Shown piece after piece: positions 23,896 through 32,488 of a stretch of DNA of 64,000 nucleotides. The notes below the pieces were generated by a model, which was given only the letters and a program-made list of their open reading frames with translations, did not search any database and was not told the origin of the DNA. Position numbers and translations under genes: made by a program. Location of the stretch: the NCBI RefSeq assembly GCF_016342785.1, contig NZ_JAEINH010000011.1, positions 1 through 64,000 on the forward strand, given 5' to 3'. Each line of letters opens with the position of its first letter. The stretch's first letter is position 1. Origin of the DNA: Sanguibacter suaedae (lineage in GTDB: Bacteria; Actinomycetota; Actinomycetes; Actinomycetales; Cellulomonadaceae).

Positions 23896-24423
23896 ATGGA
23901 CACCACAGGGATCCCCGCCGACACCAAGGACTGGACCTGGGTCCTCGACCGCCCATGCCCCGAGTGCGGGCTGGACGCAGGGGGCGTCGCCCCCGAACAG
24001 GTCGGTGCGCTCGTCGCCTCCACCCTGCCCCGCTGGGCCGCGGTCCTCGCCCGACCGGACGCCCGCGACCGCCCCGACCCGCACACGTGGTCACCGGTCG
24101 AGTACGCCGCGCACGTCCGCGACGTCTTCGACGTCATGACAGGGCGCCTCACCCTCATGCTGACCGAGGACGACCCGCCCTTCGCCGACTGGGACCAGGA
24201 CGCGGCGGCGCTCGCGGCGGGCTACGAGTCGTCCGACCCGGTGCTCGTCGGGCAGGAGCTGGAGGCCGCGGGGCGACGGGCCGCCGATGCCTTCGGCGCC
24301 GTCCGCGAGGGCGACGTCGAGCGGCCCGGACGCCGCTCGAACGGGTCGGTCTTCACGGTGGCGACGCTCGGGCAGTACTTCGTGCACGACGTCATCCACC
24401 ACCTGCACGACGTGAACGCGTGA
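23896..24423 (+). CDS. DinB/YfiT-like protein
   Basis: 175 aa four-helix-bundle protein of the DinB/mycothiol-dependent maleylpyruvate isomerase superfamily. Conserved His positions that bind metal in this family are visible in YAAHVRDVFDVM and in the C-terminal HDVIHHLHDV. An N-terminal CPECG is unusual for the family and could bind metal. Members act in thiol- or metal-dependent small-molecule reactions, but this one has no assigned substrate. No ribosome binding site; the mRNA is probably leaderless. Divergent from the TetR gene, which may regulate it. Confidence 0.8.
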   Translation: MDTTGIPADTKDWTWVLDRPCPECGLDAGGVAPEQVGALVASTLPRWAAVLARPDARDRPDPHTWSPVEYAAHVRDVFDVMTGRLTLMLTEDDPPFADWDQDAAALAAGYESSDPVLVGQELEAAGRRAADAFGAVREGDVERPGRRSNGSVFTVATLGQYFVHDVIHHLHDVNA

Positions 24424-24468
24424 CGAACCCCTGACGACCCCCTGACGAACTCGAGCCGATCGGCCGAG

Positions 24469-24535
24469 TTATCCACAGATTCTGTGCACAGCCCTGTGGG
24501 TATGTGGACGATCGTCCCGCACAGGGTGTGGAAAA
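24469..24535. other. Cluster of DnaA-box-like sequences
   Basis: A perfect DnaA box TTATCCACA (24469-24477) is followed by reverse-strand near matches TGTGGGTAT (24495-24503), TGTGGACGA (24503-24511) and TGTGGAAAA (24527-24535). Another TGTGGG lies at 24539. This is in the 214-bp gap (24424-24637) between the DinB-like gene and the tRNA terminator, which otherwise holds only three short direct copies of CTGACGAMCCC near 24421-24452. No dnaA, dnaN or gyrase gene is nearby, so this is not evidently the origin; it may be a DnaA-titrating or reactivating site. Confidence 0.5.
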
Positions 24536-24637
24536 CGCTGTGGGCGGCCCGGGTGACGAATCGGCGTCCCTGCACCCCTTGACCGAGCCCCGGATCCGTG
24601 GCCTCGAGCCTCGGGCCGACGCGTCCGCCGACGCACG

Positions 24638-24669
24638 AAGGGCCGGTCCTCGGTGGAGGACCGGCCCTT
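24638..24669 (-). terminator. Terminator of the tRNA-Gly gene
   Basis: AAGGGCCGGTCCTC and GAGGACCGGCCCTT form a perfect 14-bp stem with a 4-nt loop, 6 nt beyond the tRNA 3' end. Confidence 0.85.
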
Positions 24670-24675
24670 CGGCGA

Positions 24676-24749
24676 TGGAGCGGATGACGGGAATCGAACC
24701 CGCGCTATCAGCTTGGGAAGCTGAAGTTCTACCATTGAACTACATCCGC
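24676..24749 (-). tRNA. tRNA-Gly (CCC)
   Basis: A full cloverleaf can be drawn on the minus strand: acceptor GCGGATG / CATCCGC, D arm GTTCAATGGTAGAAC, anticodon stem TCAGC / GCTGA with loop TTCCCAA (anticodon CCC, decoding GGG), and T arm GCGGG-TTCGATT-CCCGT. The 3' CCA is encoded. Length is 74 nt including CCA. Confidence 0.95.
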
Positions 24750-24820
24750 ACAGCGACGTCGGCTCGGTCTCCCGAGCGGCGTGCGTGAACGATCATACCC
24801 ATAGGACAGGAGCGTGCGAA

Positions 24821-25408
24821 GTGGCCCCCCGACGAGGAGACCCCCGAGCGCGCCCCGCGGCACCGTTCTCCCGCGAGGGCGCGTACCCGCCGCCCGCCCG
24901 ATACGTGTCCGGCGCCACGTCGCCGCGGCCGCCCACCACGGTCGACCCGGAGCCTCCCGGCACCTACGTCCCCGACCTCCTCGCCCGCATGGCCCCCGTG
25001 GAGGAGCCCGGCCGCGCCCAGCGCGCCTTCCGGGCCGCGGTCCACCCCGGGTACGGGACCCAGTCCCCGCGGTGGGCCGCTCGCGCCGCCGCCGCGGCCC
25101 GTCCCGCCCTCGACCGCGTCGGCCCGGTCCGGCCCGCCGGCCACGTGCCCGGCACGGAGGTCGTCACCGCCCCGCGCTCCAGGGTCGTCGCGGGCGTCCT
25201 CGGGATCTTCCTCGGCGCCACGGGCGCCCACCGTCTCTACACGGGCCGTACCCGCAGCGGCCTCGCGATGCTCGTGGTCACCGTCGCGTCCGGCGGTCTC
25301 CTCGTGCCGATCACGGCCACCGTGGGTCTGGTCGAGGGCGTGATGTTCCTGTCCTCCACGCGGGGCATCTACTCGCGCGACGGCTACGGACGCGACCTCC
25401 GCGGCTGA
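24821..25408 (+). CDS. TM2-domain membrane protein
   Basis: 195 aa. A long Pro/Arg/Ala-rich N-terminal part (about 1-120) precedes a TM2 domain with two hydrophobic helices. The family signature GIFLGATGAHRLYTGR and the linking DRF-like position are visible in helix 1, followed by GLAMLVVTVASGG and PITATVGLVEGV. TM2 proteins are widespread and mostly of unknown function. The GTG at 24821 is preferred because a GGAG ribosome binding site precedes it; an in-frame GTG 36 nt upstream has none. Confidence 0.85.
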   Translation: MAPRRGDPRARPAAPFSREGAYPPPARYVSGATSPRPPTTVDPEPPGTYVPDLLARMAPVEEPGRAQRAFRAAVHPGYGTQSPRWAARAAAAARPALDRVGPVRPAGHVPGTEVVTAPRSRVVAGVLGIFLGATGAHRLYTGRTRSGLAMLVVTVASGGLLVPITATVGLVEGVMFLSSTRGIYSRDGYGRDLRG

Positions 25409-25470
25409 CCGTCGCGTCGTCCGCCCGCCACCTCACGGCCACCTTCCGGTCGCCTTCCCGGCCTAGGGTG

Positions 25471-25499
25471 CTGACGCCGGGGTTTTCACCCGCTACGGT
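25471..25499 (+). promoter_or_regulatory. Leaderless promoter of dcd
   Basis: CTGACG (25471-25476), 17 nt, then TACGGT (25494-25499), which lies 6 nt before the GTG start. This is the best-formed leaderless promoter in the window. A second TAGGGT at 25464 could be an upstream start. Confidence 0.65.
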
Positions 25500-25505
25500 G
25501 TCACA

Positions 25506-26081
25506 GTGCTGCTCTCCGACCGTGACATCCGTGCCGAGCTGACCGCTGGTCGCGTCGCGCTCGAGCCCTACGCCCCGGAGATGCTCCAGCCCTCGAGCAT
25601 CGACGTGCGCCTCGACCGGTACTTCCGGCTCTTCGACAACCACAAGTACCCGTTCATCGACCCCGCCGCCGAGCAGCCCGAGCTCACGCGCCTCGTCGAG
25701 GTCGAGCAGGGCGAGCCTTTCGTGCTCCACCCCGGGGAGTTCGTCCTGGGGTCCACGTACGAGTCCGTGCGGCTGCCCGACGACATCGCGGCCCGCCTCG
25801 AGGGGAAGTCGTCCCTCGGCCGGCTGGGGCTCCTCACCCACTCCACCGCGGGCTTCGTCGACCCCGGGTTCTCCGGTCACGTGACCCTCGAGCTGAGCAA
25901 CGTCGCGACGCTGCCCATCACCCTGTGGCCGGGCATGAAGATCGGCCAGATGTGCTTCTTCCGTCTGTCCTCCGCCAGCGAGCACCCGTACGGGTCCTCG
26001 GCCTACGGCTCGCGCTACCAGGGGCAGCGCGGGCCCACCGCGTCCCGCTCGTGGCAGAACTTCCACCGGACCGACGTCTAG
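25506..26081 (+). CDS. dcd: dCTP deaminase, probably dUMP-forming
   Basis: 191 aa, full family length. Signature motifs of Dcd are present: [42 protein letters not shown] and a C-terminal [16 protein letters not shown]. It matches the Mycobacterium tuberculosis enzyme closely across the active site, and that enzyme is bifunctional, converting dCTP directly to dUMP. It supplies precursor for thymidylate. The GTG start is fixed by the leaderless promoter 6 nt upstream. An unknown gene follows after 3 nt, so the two are likely co-transcribed. Confidence 0.95.
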   Translation: MLLSDRDIRAELTAGRVALEPYAPEMLQPSSIDVRLDRYFRLFDNHKYPFIDPAAEQPELTRLVEVEQGEPFVLHPGEFVLGSTYESVRLPDDIAARLEGKSSLGRLGLLTHSTAGFVDPGFSGHVTLELSNVATLPITLWPGMKIGQMCFFRLSSASEHPYGSSAYGSRYQGQRGPTASRSWQNFHRTDV

Positions 26082-26084
26082 ACC

Positions 26085-27167
26085 ATGGCCGACCTCACCC
26101 CGGCGCCGTCGCTGCCGCCGTTCCCCGCCGACTCCGCGCTCGACATCGCGGACCTCTACGTCCGCCACGTCCTCGGCGTGGCCGACGACGTCGACCCGTC
26201 CGAGATCGAGGCGCTCGCGCTCTCCCGCTTCCCGTCGACCACGTGGGAGATCCCGCCGACGGAGGAGCAGACGCCCGACGGGCGCCAGGTGCGCCCCGGG
26301 ACCCTGCGGGTCTCCCGCCACACGGTGATCACGGGGCCGTACGCGCCGCGCACCGAGGACGGCCGGGACCTGGGCTTCGACCACGGCGTGGACATGGTCT
26401 ACGACGTCCAGTGCCCGCGAGAGCGCGGGCCGGCCCCCTACCGGGGAGGCGGTGACCGCGACGGCCTGGCGCGCGTCTTCGCCGACGGCCTGCCGATCCG
26501 TGAGGAGTGGCGCCTGTCCTCGTGGCTCGTGGCCGTCTCCCGTCGCCTGGGCGGGTCCGTCCGGTTCGCCGTCGCCGACGGCGTCACCACCCACGTCACC
26601 CCGGACCCCGCGGTGTCCGTCGACGTGACCGTGTACTCCGGCGTGTGGCTCGACCCGGAGGCCGCGGAGAGGGTGTGCCAGCAGGCGAACGCCGGTGCCC
26701 GGCTCGCCAGCACCGGCATCCCCTGGGAGGGACCGCCCGCCACCACGGGCGTCGTGCCCGCCCTGCCCGACAGCCCTCTCACGCCGGCGCAGCTCAAGGC
26801 GATCCACGAGCGGGCCGACGCCGTCGACGTCGCCGCGCTCCGCGACCCCGCGCCGCTCACCGGGTACGCGGTCGAGGTGGACCTCGGGCGGGACGGGCTC
26901 GTCTCCGTCGAGGTCGGTGGCGTCGAGTCCGTACCGCTCGTCCTGCGGGGAGCGCCCTGGGCCCAGAACGGCGCGATCTCCTACCTCGTGCGGTGGACGC
27001 CGGAGGACCTCGTCGACTGGCAGCGCGAGGTCCCGTCCTTCGGCCTCAAGGTGTCCCGAACCCGCGCGGCGGGCGTCGTGGCCCAGCTCGCCCGGGCCGT
27101 CTACGCGGCTGTCGGCGGCGAGGTCGCCGACCAGGACGAGTTCCTCATGGACCCCGAGGACGTCTGA
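26085..27167 (+). CDS. Conserved protein of unknown function, co-transcribed with dcd
   Basis: 360 aa, soluble, acidic, no signal peptide and no obvious membrane segment. I do not recognise the family. The first third carries WEIPPTEEQTPDGRQVRPGT and RHTVITGPYAPRTEDGRDLG; the C-terminal part is rich in Val/Glu and may be alpha/beta (VDLGRDGLVSVEVGGVESV). There is no catalytic signature I can identify. It starts 3 nt after the dcd stop, which suggests one transcript. A hairpin follows its stop. Confidence 0.8.
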   Translation: MADLTPAPSLPPFPADSALDIADLYVRHVLGVADDVDPSEIEALALSRFPSTTWEIPPTEEQTPDGRQVRPGTLRVSRHTVITGPYAPRTEDGRDLGFDHGVDMVYDVQCPRERGPAPYRGGGDRDGLARVFADGLPIREEWRLSSWLVAVSRRLGGSVRFAVADGVTTHVTPDPAVSVDVTVYSGVWLDPEAAERVCQQANAGARLASTGIPWEGPPATTGVVPALPDSPLTPAQLKAIHERADAVDVAALRDPAPLTGYAVEVDLGRDGLVSVEVGGVESVPLVLRGAPWAQNGAISYLVRWTPEDLVDWQREVPSFGLKVSRTRAAGVVAQLARAVYAAVGGEVADQDEFLMDPEDV

Positions 27168-27174
27168 GTCCTTC

Positions 27175-27201
27175 GTCACTGGCGCGCCCGCGCGCCGTGA
27201 C
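27175..27201 (+). terminator. Hairpin terminator after the dcd operon
   Basis: GTCAC-T-GGCGCG and CGCGCC-GTGAC form an 11-bp stem with one bulged T around a CCCG loop. Confidence 0.5.
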
Positions 27202-27214
27202 AGGTGACCGTCGG

Positions 27215-27327
27215 TAGACTCACCTCGGAACTCACACAACTCCATCGTCTGGGCCGCGCCCTGCCCTCAGGGGCGCCCTCGCCTCCCAGGCCGACCGACC
27301 ACCCGCCCACCACAGGACGGAGCGGAC
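27215..27327 (+). promoter_or_regulatory. Candidate promoter and leader of the mrp operon
   Basis: TAGACT (27215-27220) is a good -10 box with no clear -35. It leaves a leader of about 100 nt before mrpA. No recognised riboswitch fold is seen. The start GTG is preceded by AGGACGGAG. Confidence 0.35.
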
Positions 27328-30300
27328 GTGCTGCTGCTGCTCGTTGCCCACGCTGTCATGGCACTCGTCGCGCCCGCGCTGGTCTCCTGGCTGGGACGCC
27401 GGGCGTTCCTCGTCATGGCCCTCGCACCGGCCTCCGCGGCCGCCTATGCGCTGAGCCGGACGTCGCAGGTCATGGCGGGCGACCATCCCACCGAGGTGGT
27501 CGAGTGGATCCCCACCCTCGGCATCGAGCTGTCGTTCCGCATGGACACGCTGTCGTGGCTCATGCTGCTCCTCGTCGGGGGTGTCGGGGCGCTCGTCCTC
27601 GTGTACTGCTCCTCCTACTTCGCGGCCGCAGCGTCCGGCCTCCGCCGGTTCGGCGGTGTCCTCGTCGCGTTCGCCGGAGCCATGGTGGGTCTCGTCACGG
27701 CCGACGACATGATCGTCCTCTTCGTGCTCTGGGAGCTGACCACGGTCTTCTCCTACCTGCTCATCGGCCACTACCACGAGCGCAAGGCGAGCCGCCGGGC
27801 CGCCATGCAGGCCATCATCGTCACCACCGCGGGCGGCCTCACCATGCTCGTGGGGCTCGTGATCCTCGGGGTGCACGCCGGGACGGGCTTCAGCCTCTCC
27901 GGGCTCCTCGCGGACCCGCCGTCCGGGACGGCGGTCACCGCCGGGGTCGTGTGCGTCCTCGTCGGTGCCGCCTCGAAGTCCGCGCTCGTCCCCACCCACT
28001 TCTGGTTGCCCGCCGCCATGGCCGCACCCACCCCGGTGAGCGCCTACCTGCACGCCGCGGCCATGGTGAAGGCGGGCGTCTACCTCGTCGCGCGCTTCGC
28101 GCCCGCGTACTCGGACCTCGCCGCCTGGGTCGTCGTCGTGTCCGTCCTCGGGTGCGGGACGCTGCTCCTCGGCGGGTACCGGGCGCTGCGGCAGAACGAC
28201 CTCAAGCTCGTCCTCGCCTACGGGACCGTGAGCCAGCTCGGGCTGATCATCCTCCTCGTCGGGTACGGCACCCAGGGTGCCGCCCTGGCCGGGCTCGCGA
28301 TGATCGGGGCGCACGCCCTGTTCAAGGCGGCGCTGTTCCTCACCGTCGGTGTCGTCGACTCCGCCGCCGGCACGCGTGACCTCCGCAGGCTCACCGGCGT
28401 CGGCCGGGCCATGCCCCTCACGGCCGTCGCCGGCGGGCTCGCCACCGCGTCCATGATCGGCCTGCCCCCGCTCGCCGGCTACGTCGCCAAGGAGGCCGCG
28501 CTCGAGTCGCTGCTGCACGGCACGGCGGACGGGCTCCCCGGGTGGTTCGGTCCGGTGGTCGTCGCCGCCGTCGTCGTCGGCTCCATGCTCACCACCGCGT
28601 ACGGCCTGCGCTTCTTCTGGGGCGCGTTCATGACCAAGAGGACACCCCCGGCCATCCCCGTGGTGTCGCGGACCAGCGACGGGGCCGACGTCGAGACCGG
28701 CCTGGTGGACCCGGCGACGATCAGCCGCCAGCCGCTGCTCCTCGTCGGCCCCGGGCTGGTCCTCGGGGTGCTGGGTCTGCTCGCGGCGCTCGCGCCGACC
28801 TTCGCGGAGGAGCTCCTCGCCCCCCACGCGGACCTCTACCCCACGGGTGAGCCCGGGCACCTGACCCTCTGGGCCGGTGTCGGTCCGGCGCTCTTCCTCA
28901 CGCTGGCGATCCTCGGCGTCGGGGCGCTGCTGTTCTGGAAGCGCCGCCCCGTCGAGCACCTGCAGGCCGCCATGCCCGCCGTCCCCGAGGCCGACCGCAG
29001 CTACCGCCGCTTCATGCGGATGCTCGACGACCTCGCGGCCGACGTCACCGCCTTCACCCAGCGCGGCTCCCTCCCGTTCTACCTCGGCGCGATCCTCCTC
29101 GTCCTCGTCATCGGCCCCGGTGGGGTGCTCCTCACGCAGACGACGTGGCCCGAGGACGTCCGCGCCTGGGACATGCCCGCGCAGGTGGTCCCCGTCCTCG
29201 TCATCGTCGTCGCGTCAGTGCTCGCCGCGCGCTCCCGCCGCCGCCTCAAGGCCGTCCTCCTCGTGGGCTTCACCGGGTACGGCGTCGCCATGCTGTTCCT
29301 CCTCCACGGAGCGCCCGACCTCGCGCTCACGCAGGTGCTCGTCGAGACCGTCACCCTCGTCGTCATGGTCCTCGTGCTGCGCCGCCTGCCCCCGTACTTC
29401 TCCGACCGACCCCTCGCCTCCACGCGCTGGGTCCGGCTCGCCATCGCCGTCCTCGTCGGGATCGCCGCCATGGGGTTCGCGATCGTCGTCCCGGGGATGC
29501 GCGTCCACCCGCCCGTCTCCGTCGACTTCCCCGAGGAGGCGTACGAGTTCGGCGGCGGGAAGAACATCGTCAACGTCACCCTCGTCGACATCCGCGCCTG
29601 GGACACCATGGGCGAGATCTCCGTGCTCCTCGTCGCCGCGACCGGTGTCGCGTCCCTCGTGTTCCTCAGCCGCCGCGGCGGCCGGATCCTCCGTGCCCAG
29701 GACACGCCCGACGTCGCCGGTGACCGGACCACCGGCTGGGTCGTGCCCGGAGGCGACGCGAAGGCGGCCGTCACCGGGCGCACCGCCGGCGAGCTCTCGG
29801 GCCTCACCGCCCGCGCCACCGCCGCCGCCCCGCCGTCGTCGTCGATGCGGCACCGGGTGTGGCTCCCCGGGGGGCGGACCCTCGCACCGCTGCGGCGCTC
29901 CGTGATCTTCGAGGTCGTCACCCGGCTGCTGTTCCACTCGATGATCGTGTTCGCCCTCTACCTCCTCTTCGCCGGCCACAACCAGCCCGGCGGAGGCTTC
30001 GCGGCCGGGATCGTCGTCGGCATCGCCCTGATCATCCGGTACCTCGCCGGCGGTCGGTACGAGCTCGGCGAGGCGCTCCCGCTGCAGCCCGGCCTGCTCC
30101 TCGGGACCGGCCTGTTCCTCTCCGCCGGGGTCGGTCTCTTCGCGCTGACCACCGGGGGAGAGGTCCTGCAGAGCGTCATCATCGAGAACCACCTGCCCGT
30201 CCTCGGGCACGTCAAGCTCGTGACCTCCGTGTTCTTCGACCTCGGGGTCTTCCTCGTGGTCGTCGGGCTCATCCTCGACATCCTCCGGACCCTGGGAGCC

Positions 30301-30417
30301 GAGATCGACCGGCACATCGACGAGACCAACGCCTCCGCCGAAGCCCCCGAAGGCGTCGAGGGCACTCCCGAGGACGGGGCGGACCGGGCCGCGCCCACCC
30401 CGGAGGTGCGGACATGA
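27328..30417 (+). CDS. mrpA: Na+/H+ antiporter subunit A fused to subunit B (MrpAB)
   Basis: 1029 aa polytopic protein. The first part (about 1-660) resembles NADH dehydrogenase chain 5 (NuoL), with GHYHERKASRRA, the transmembrane Lys/His region HAAAMVKAGVYL and GAHALFKAALFL. An MnhA C-terminal region follows to about 790. Residues about 850-1005 are an MnhB domain (FHSMIVFALYLLFAGHNQPGG). Fused A and B subunits are the usual form in actinobacteria, and no separate mrpB exists here. Mrp complexes exchange cytoplasmic Na+ for H+ and support alkali and salt tolerance. ATGA overlap with mrpC. Confidence 0.93.
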   Translation: MLLLLVAHAVMALVAPALVSWLGRRAFLVMALAPASAAAYALSRTSQVMAGDHPTEVVEWIPTLGIELSFRMDTLSWLMLLLVGGVGALVLVYCSSYFAAAASGLRRFGGVLVAFAGAMVGLVTADDMIVLFVLWELTTVFSYLLIGHYHERKASRRAAMQAIIVTTAGGLTMLVGLVILGVHAGTGFSLSGLLADPPSGTAVTAGVVCVLVGAASKSALVPTHFWLPAAMAAPTPVSAYLHAAAMVKAGVYLVARFAPAYSDLAAWVVVVSVLGCGTLLLGGYRALRQNDLKLVLAYGTVSQLGLIILLVGYGTQGAALAGLAMIGAHALFKAALFLTVGVVDSAAGTRDLRRLTGVGRAMPLTAVAGGLATASMIGLPPLAGYVAKEAALESLLHGTADGLPGWFGPVVVAAVVVGSMLTTAYGLRFFWGAFMTKRTPPAIPVVSRTSDGADVETGLVDPATISRQPLLLVGPGLVLGVLGLLAALAPTFAEELLAPHADLYPTGEPGHLTLWAGVGPALFLTLAILGVGALLFWKRRPVEHLQAAMPAVPEADRSYRRFMRMLDDLAADVTAFTQRGSLPFYLGAILLVLVIGPGGVLLTQTTWPEDVRAWDMPAQVVPVLVIVVASVLAARSRRRLKAVLLVGFTGYGVAMLFLLHGAPDLALTQVLVETVTLVVMVLVLRRLPPYFSDRPLASTRWVRLAIAVLVGIAAMGFAIVVPGMRVHPPVSVDFPEEAYEFGGGKNIVNVTLVDIRAWDTMGEISVLLVAATGVASLVFLSRRGGRILRAQDTPDVAGDRTTGWVVPGGDAKAAVTGRTAGELSGLTARATAAAPPSSSMRHRVWLPGGRTLAPLRRSVIFEVVTRLLFHSMIVFALYLLFAGHNQPGGGFAAGIVVGIALIIRYLAGGRYELGEALPLQPGLLLGTGLFLSAGVGLFALTTGGEVLQSVIIENHLPVLGHVKLVTSVFFDLGVFLVVVGLILDILRTLGAEIDRHIDETNASAEAPEGVEGTPEDGADRAAPTPEVRT

Positions 30418-30899
30418 CCGGCTCCACGCTCATCGACATGAGCCCCAACCTCACGCTCGTCGTCGCGACCGGTGCGCTCTTCATCGCCGGCGTCTACCTG
30501 CTCCTCGAGCGCAGCCTCACCCGGGTGCTCATCGGGTTCATCCTCATCAGCAACGGCGTCAACCTGCTCTTCCTCATCGCGAGCGGCCGCGCAGGCGGCC
30601 CGCCCCTCATCGGGGAGGCCGAGCCCGCCGAGATGAGCGACCCCCTGCCGCAGGCACTCATCCTCACCGCCATCGTCATCACGCTCGCGCTCACCGCGTT
30701 CGTCCTCGCCATGGCGTACCGCTCCTGGCAGCTCCACGGCCACGACGAGGTCCAGGACGACCTCGAGGACCGCAGGATCGTGCGGCTCGCCGCGAAGAAC
30801 TCCCCGTCGTTCACGGACCTCGACGCGGACGAGGTCACGGAGAGCATCGACGAGCAGGCCGCCGAGGCCCGTGACGAGACCCAGCGGAGCGACTCATGA
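30414..30899 (+). CDS. mrpC: Na+/H+ antiporter subunit C (MrpC, NuoK-like)
   Basis: 161 aa. Three membrane helices of the NuoK type are visible (about 11-29, 34-56 and 78-102). The conserved segment LIGFILISNGVNLLFLI contains the usual polar residues of MrpC. The C-terminal 55 residues are a charged cytoplasmic extension (DEVQDDLEDRRIV) longer than in Bacillus MrpC. Overlaps mrpA and mrpD by 4 bp each, so translation is coupled. Confidence 0.92.
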   Translation: MTGSTLIDMSPNLTLVVATGALFIAGVYLLLERSLTRVLIGFILISNGVNLLFLIASGRAGGPPLIGEAEPAEMSDPLPQALILTAIVITLALTAFVLAMAYRSWQLHGHDEVQDDLEDRRIVRLAAKNSPSFTDLDADEVTESIDEQAAEARDETQRSDS

Positions 30900-32488
30900 G
30901 CGAGTTCACGTGGCTCGTGCCGCTCCCCGTCGTCATGCCCCTCTTCGCGGCGGGGCTGGCCCTCGCCCTCTACCGGCACCCCAAGGCGCAGCGCGTCACG
31001 AGCGTCGTCGCCCTCACCCTCATGGTCGCTGCCGGGGTGGGCCTGCTGTTCCTCGCCGACGGCGGCCCCGTCGTCGTGGACGTCGGGGGATGGGCGGCGC
31101 CCGTCGGGATCGACCTCGTCGCCGACCGGCTCTCCGCCCTCATGCTCACCGTGTCGAGCACCGTCATGCTCTGCGTCCTGCTCTACTCCCTCGGCCAGGG
31201 CATCAGCGACGGCGACGAGGCCGCCCCGGTGTCCATCTACCACCCGACGTTCCTCGTCCTCGCGGCCGGGGTGTCCAACGCGTTCCTCGCCGGCGACCTC
31301 TTCAACCTCTACGTCGGCTTCGAGATCCTCCTCGCCGCGAGCTACGTGCTCCTCACCCTCGGCGGGACCGGTGAGCGCATCCGCGCCGGATCCATCTACG
31401 TGGTCGTGGCGCTCCTGTCGTCCGTGCTCTTCCTCATGGCCATCGCCCTCGTGTACGCGGCCACCGGCACGGTCAACCTCGCCCAGCTCGGCCAGCGCCT
31501 CCCGGAGATCGATCCCGCCGTCCAGCTGGTGCTCCAGCTCCTGCTCCTCCTCGCGTTCGGCATCAAGGCCGCGATCTTCCCGCTCTCCGCGTGGCTCCCC
31601 GACTCGTACCCGACGGCGCCCGCACCGGTGACCGCGGTGTTCGCCGGGCTCCTCACCAAGGTCGGCGTGTACGCGATCCTGCGCACCCAGACCCTGCTGT
31701 TCACGGACGGCCGCCTCGACACGGTCCTCATGTGCCTCGCCCTCGCCACCATGGTGGTGGGGATCCTCGGAGCGGTCGCCCAGAACGACATCAAACGACT
31801 GCTGTCCTTCACCCTCGTCAGCCACATCGGGTACATGATCTTCGGGATCTCCCTCGCGACCCAGGCCGGCCTCGGCGCGTCGATCTTCTACGTGGCGCAC
31901 CACATCACCGTGCAGACCACCCTGTTCCTCGTCGTCGGGCTCGTCGAGCGCCGCGGCGGGTCCACGTCCCTCGACAGGCTCGGCGGGCTCGCCAAGATCG
32001 CCCCCGGCCTCGCGGTGCTGTTCTTCATCCCCGCCATGAACCTCGCGGGCATCCCGCCCATGTCCGGGTTCCTCGGCAAGGTCGGCCTCCTCGAGGCCGG
32101 TATCGCGGTCGGGACACCGCTCGCGTACACGGTGGTCGTCGGATCGGTCGTCACGTCGCTCCTCACGCTCTACGCCATCGTCAAGGCGTGGAACAAGGCG
32201 TTCTGGCAGACGCCGCCCGAGGACGTCCCGCCGGCGACCCTCCCGATGACGATGGTCGCGCCCACCGCTGCCCTCGTCGCTCTCGGGCTCCTCATCACCG
32301 TCGTGTCCGGACCGCTCTACGCCTACACCGACCGCGCCGCGTCCACCCTCATGGACTCCAGCAGCTACATCGACGCCGTGCTCGGCACCGACGGCCGCGG
32401 TCAGGGGGAGTCCACGGACGTCAGCGACGAGGAGGACTCCGGCCCGGAGGTCGAGCAGGACGGCGTCACGGAAGGAGCGGCCCGATGA
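30896..32488 (+). CDS. mrpD: Na+/H+ antiporter subunit D (MrpD, NuoM/N-like)
   Basis: 530 aa with about 14 helices. The antiporter-like subunit core is clear: NLYVGFEILLAASYVLL with the membrane Glu, LAFGIKAAIFPLSAWLPDSY with the membrane Lys, and FAGLLTKVGVYAILR with the second Lys. These residues form the ion/proton path in the complex I-like fold. The C-terminal 60 residues are acidic and cytoplasmic. ATGA overlaps join it to mrpC and mrpE. Confidence 0.94.
   Translation: MSEFTWLVPLPVVMPLFAAGLALALYRHPKAQRVTSVVALTLMVAAGVGLLFLADGGPVVVDVGGWAAPVGIDLVADRLSALMLTVSSTVMLCVLLYSLGQGISDGDEAAPVSIYHPTFLVLAAGVSNAFLAGDLFNLYVGFEILLAASYVLLTLGGTGERIRAGSIYVVVALLSSVLFLMAIALVYAATGTVNLAQLGQRLPEIDPAVQLVLQLLLLLAFGIKAAIFPLSAWLPDSYPTAPAPVTAVFAGLLTKVGVYAILRTQTLLFTDGRLDTVLMCLALATMVVGILGAVAQNDIKRLLSFTLVSHIGYMIFGISLATQAGLGASIFYVAHHITVQTTLFLVVGLVERRGGSTSLDRLGGLAKIAPGLAVLFFIPAMNLAGIPPMSGFLGKVGLLEAGIAVGTPLAYTVVVGSVVTSLLTLYAIVKAWNKAFWQTPPEDVPPATLPMTMVAPTAALVALGLLITVVSGPLYAYTDRAASTLMDSSSYIDAVLGTDGRGQGESTDVSDEEDSGPEVEQDGVTEGAAR

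Noticed and set aside
24469-24547. Chromosomal origin of replication
   Set aside because: DnaA boxes are present but dnaA, dnaN, recF and gyr genes are absent and the AT-rich unwinding region is lacking.
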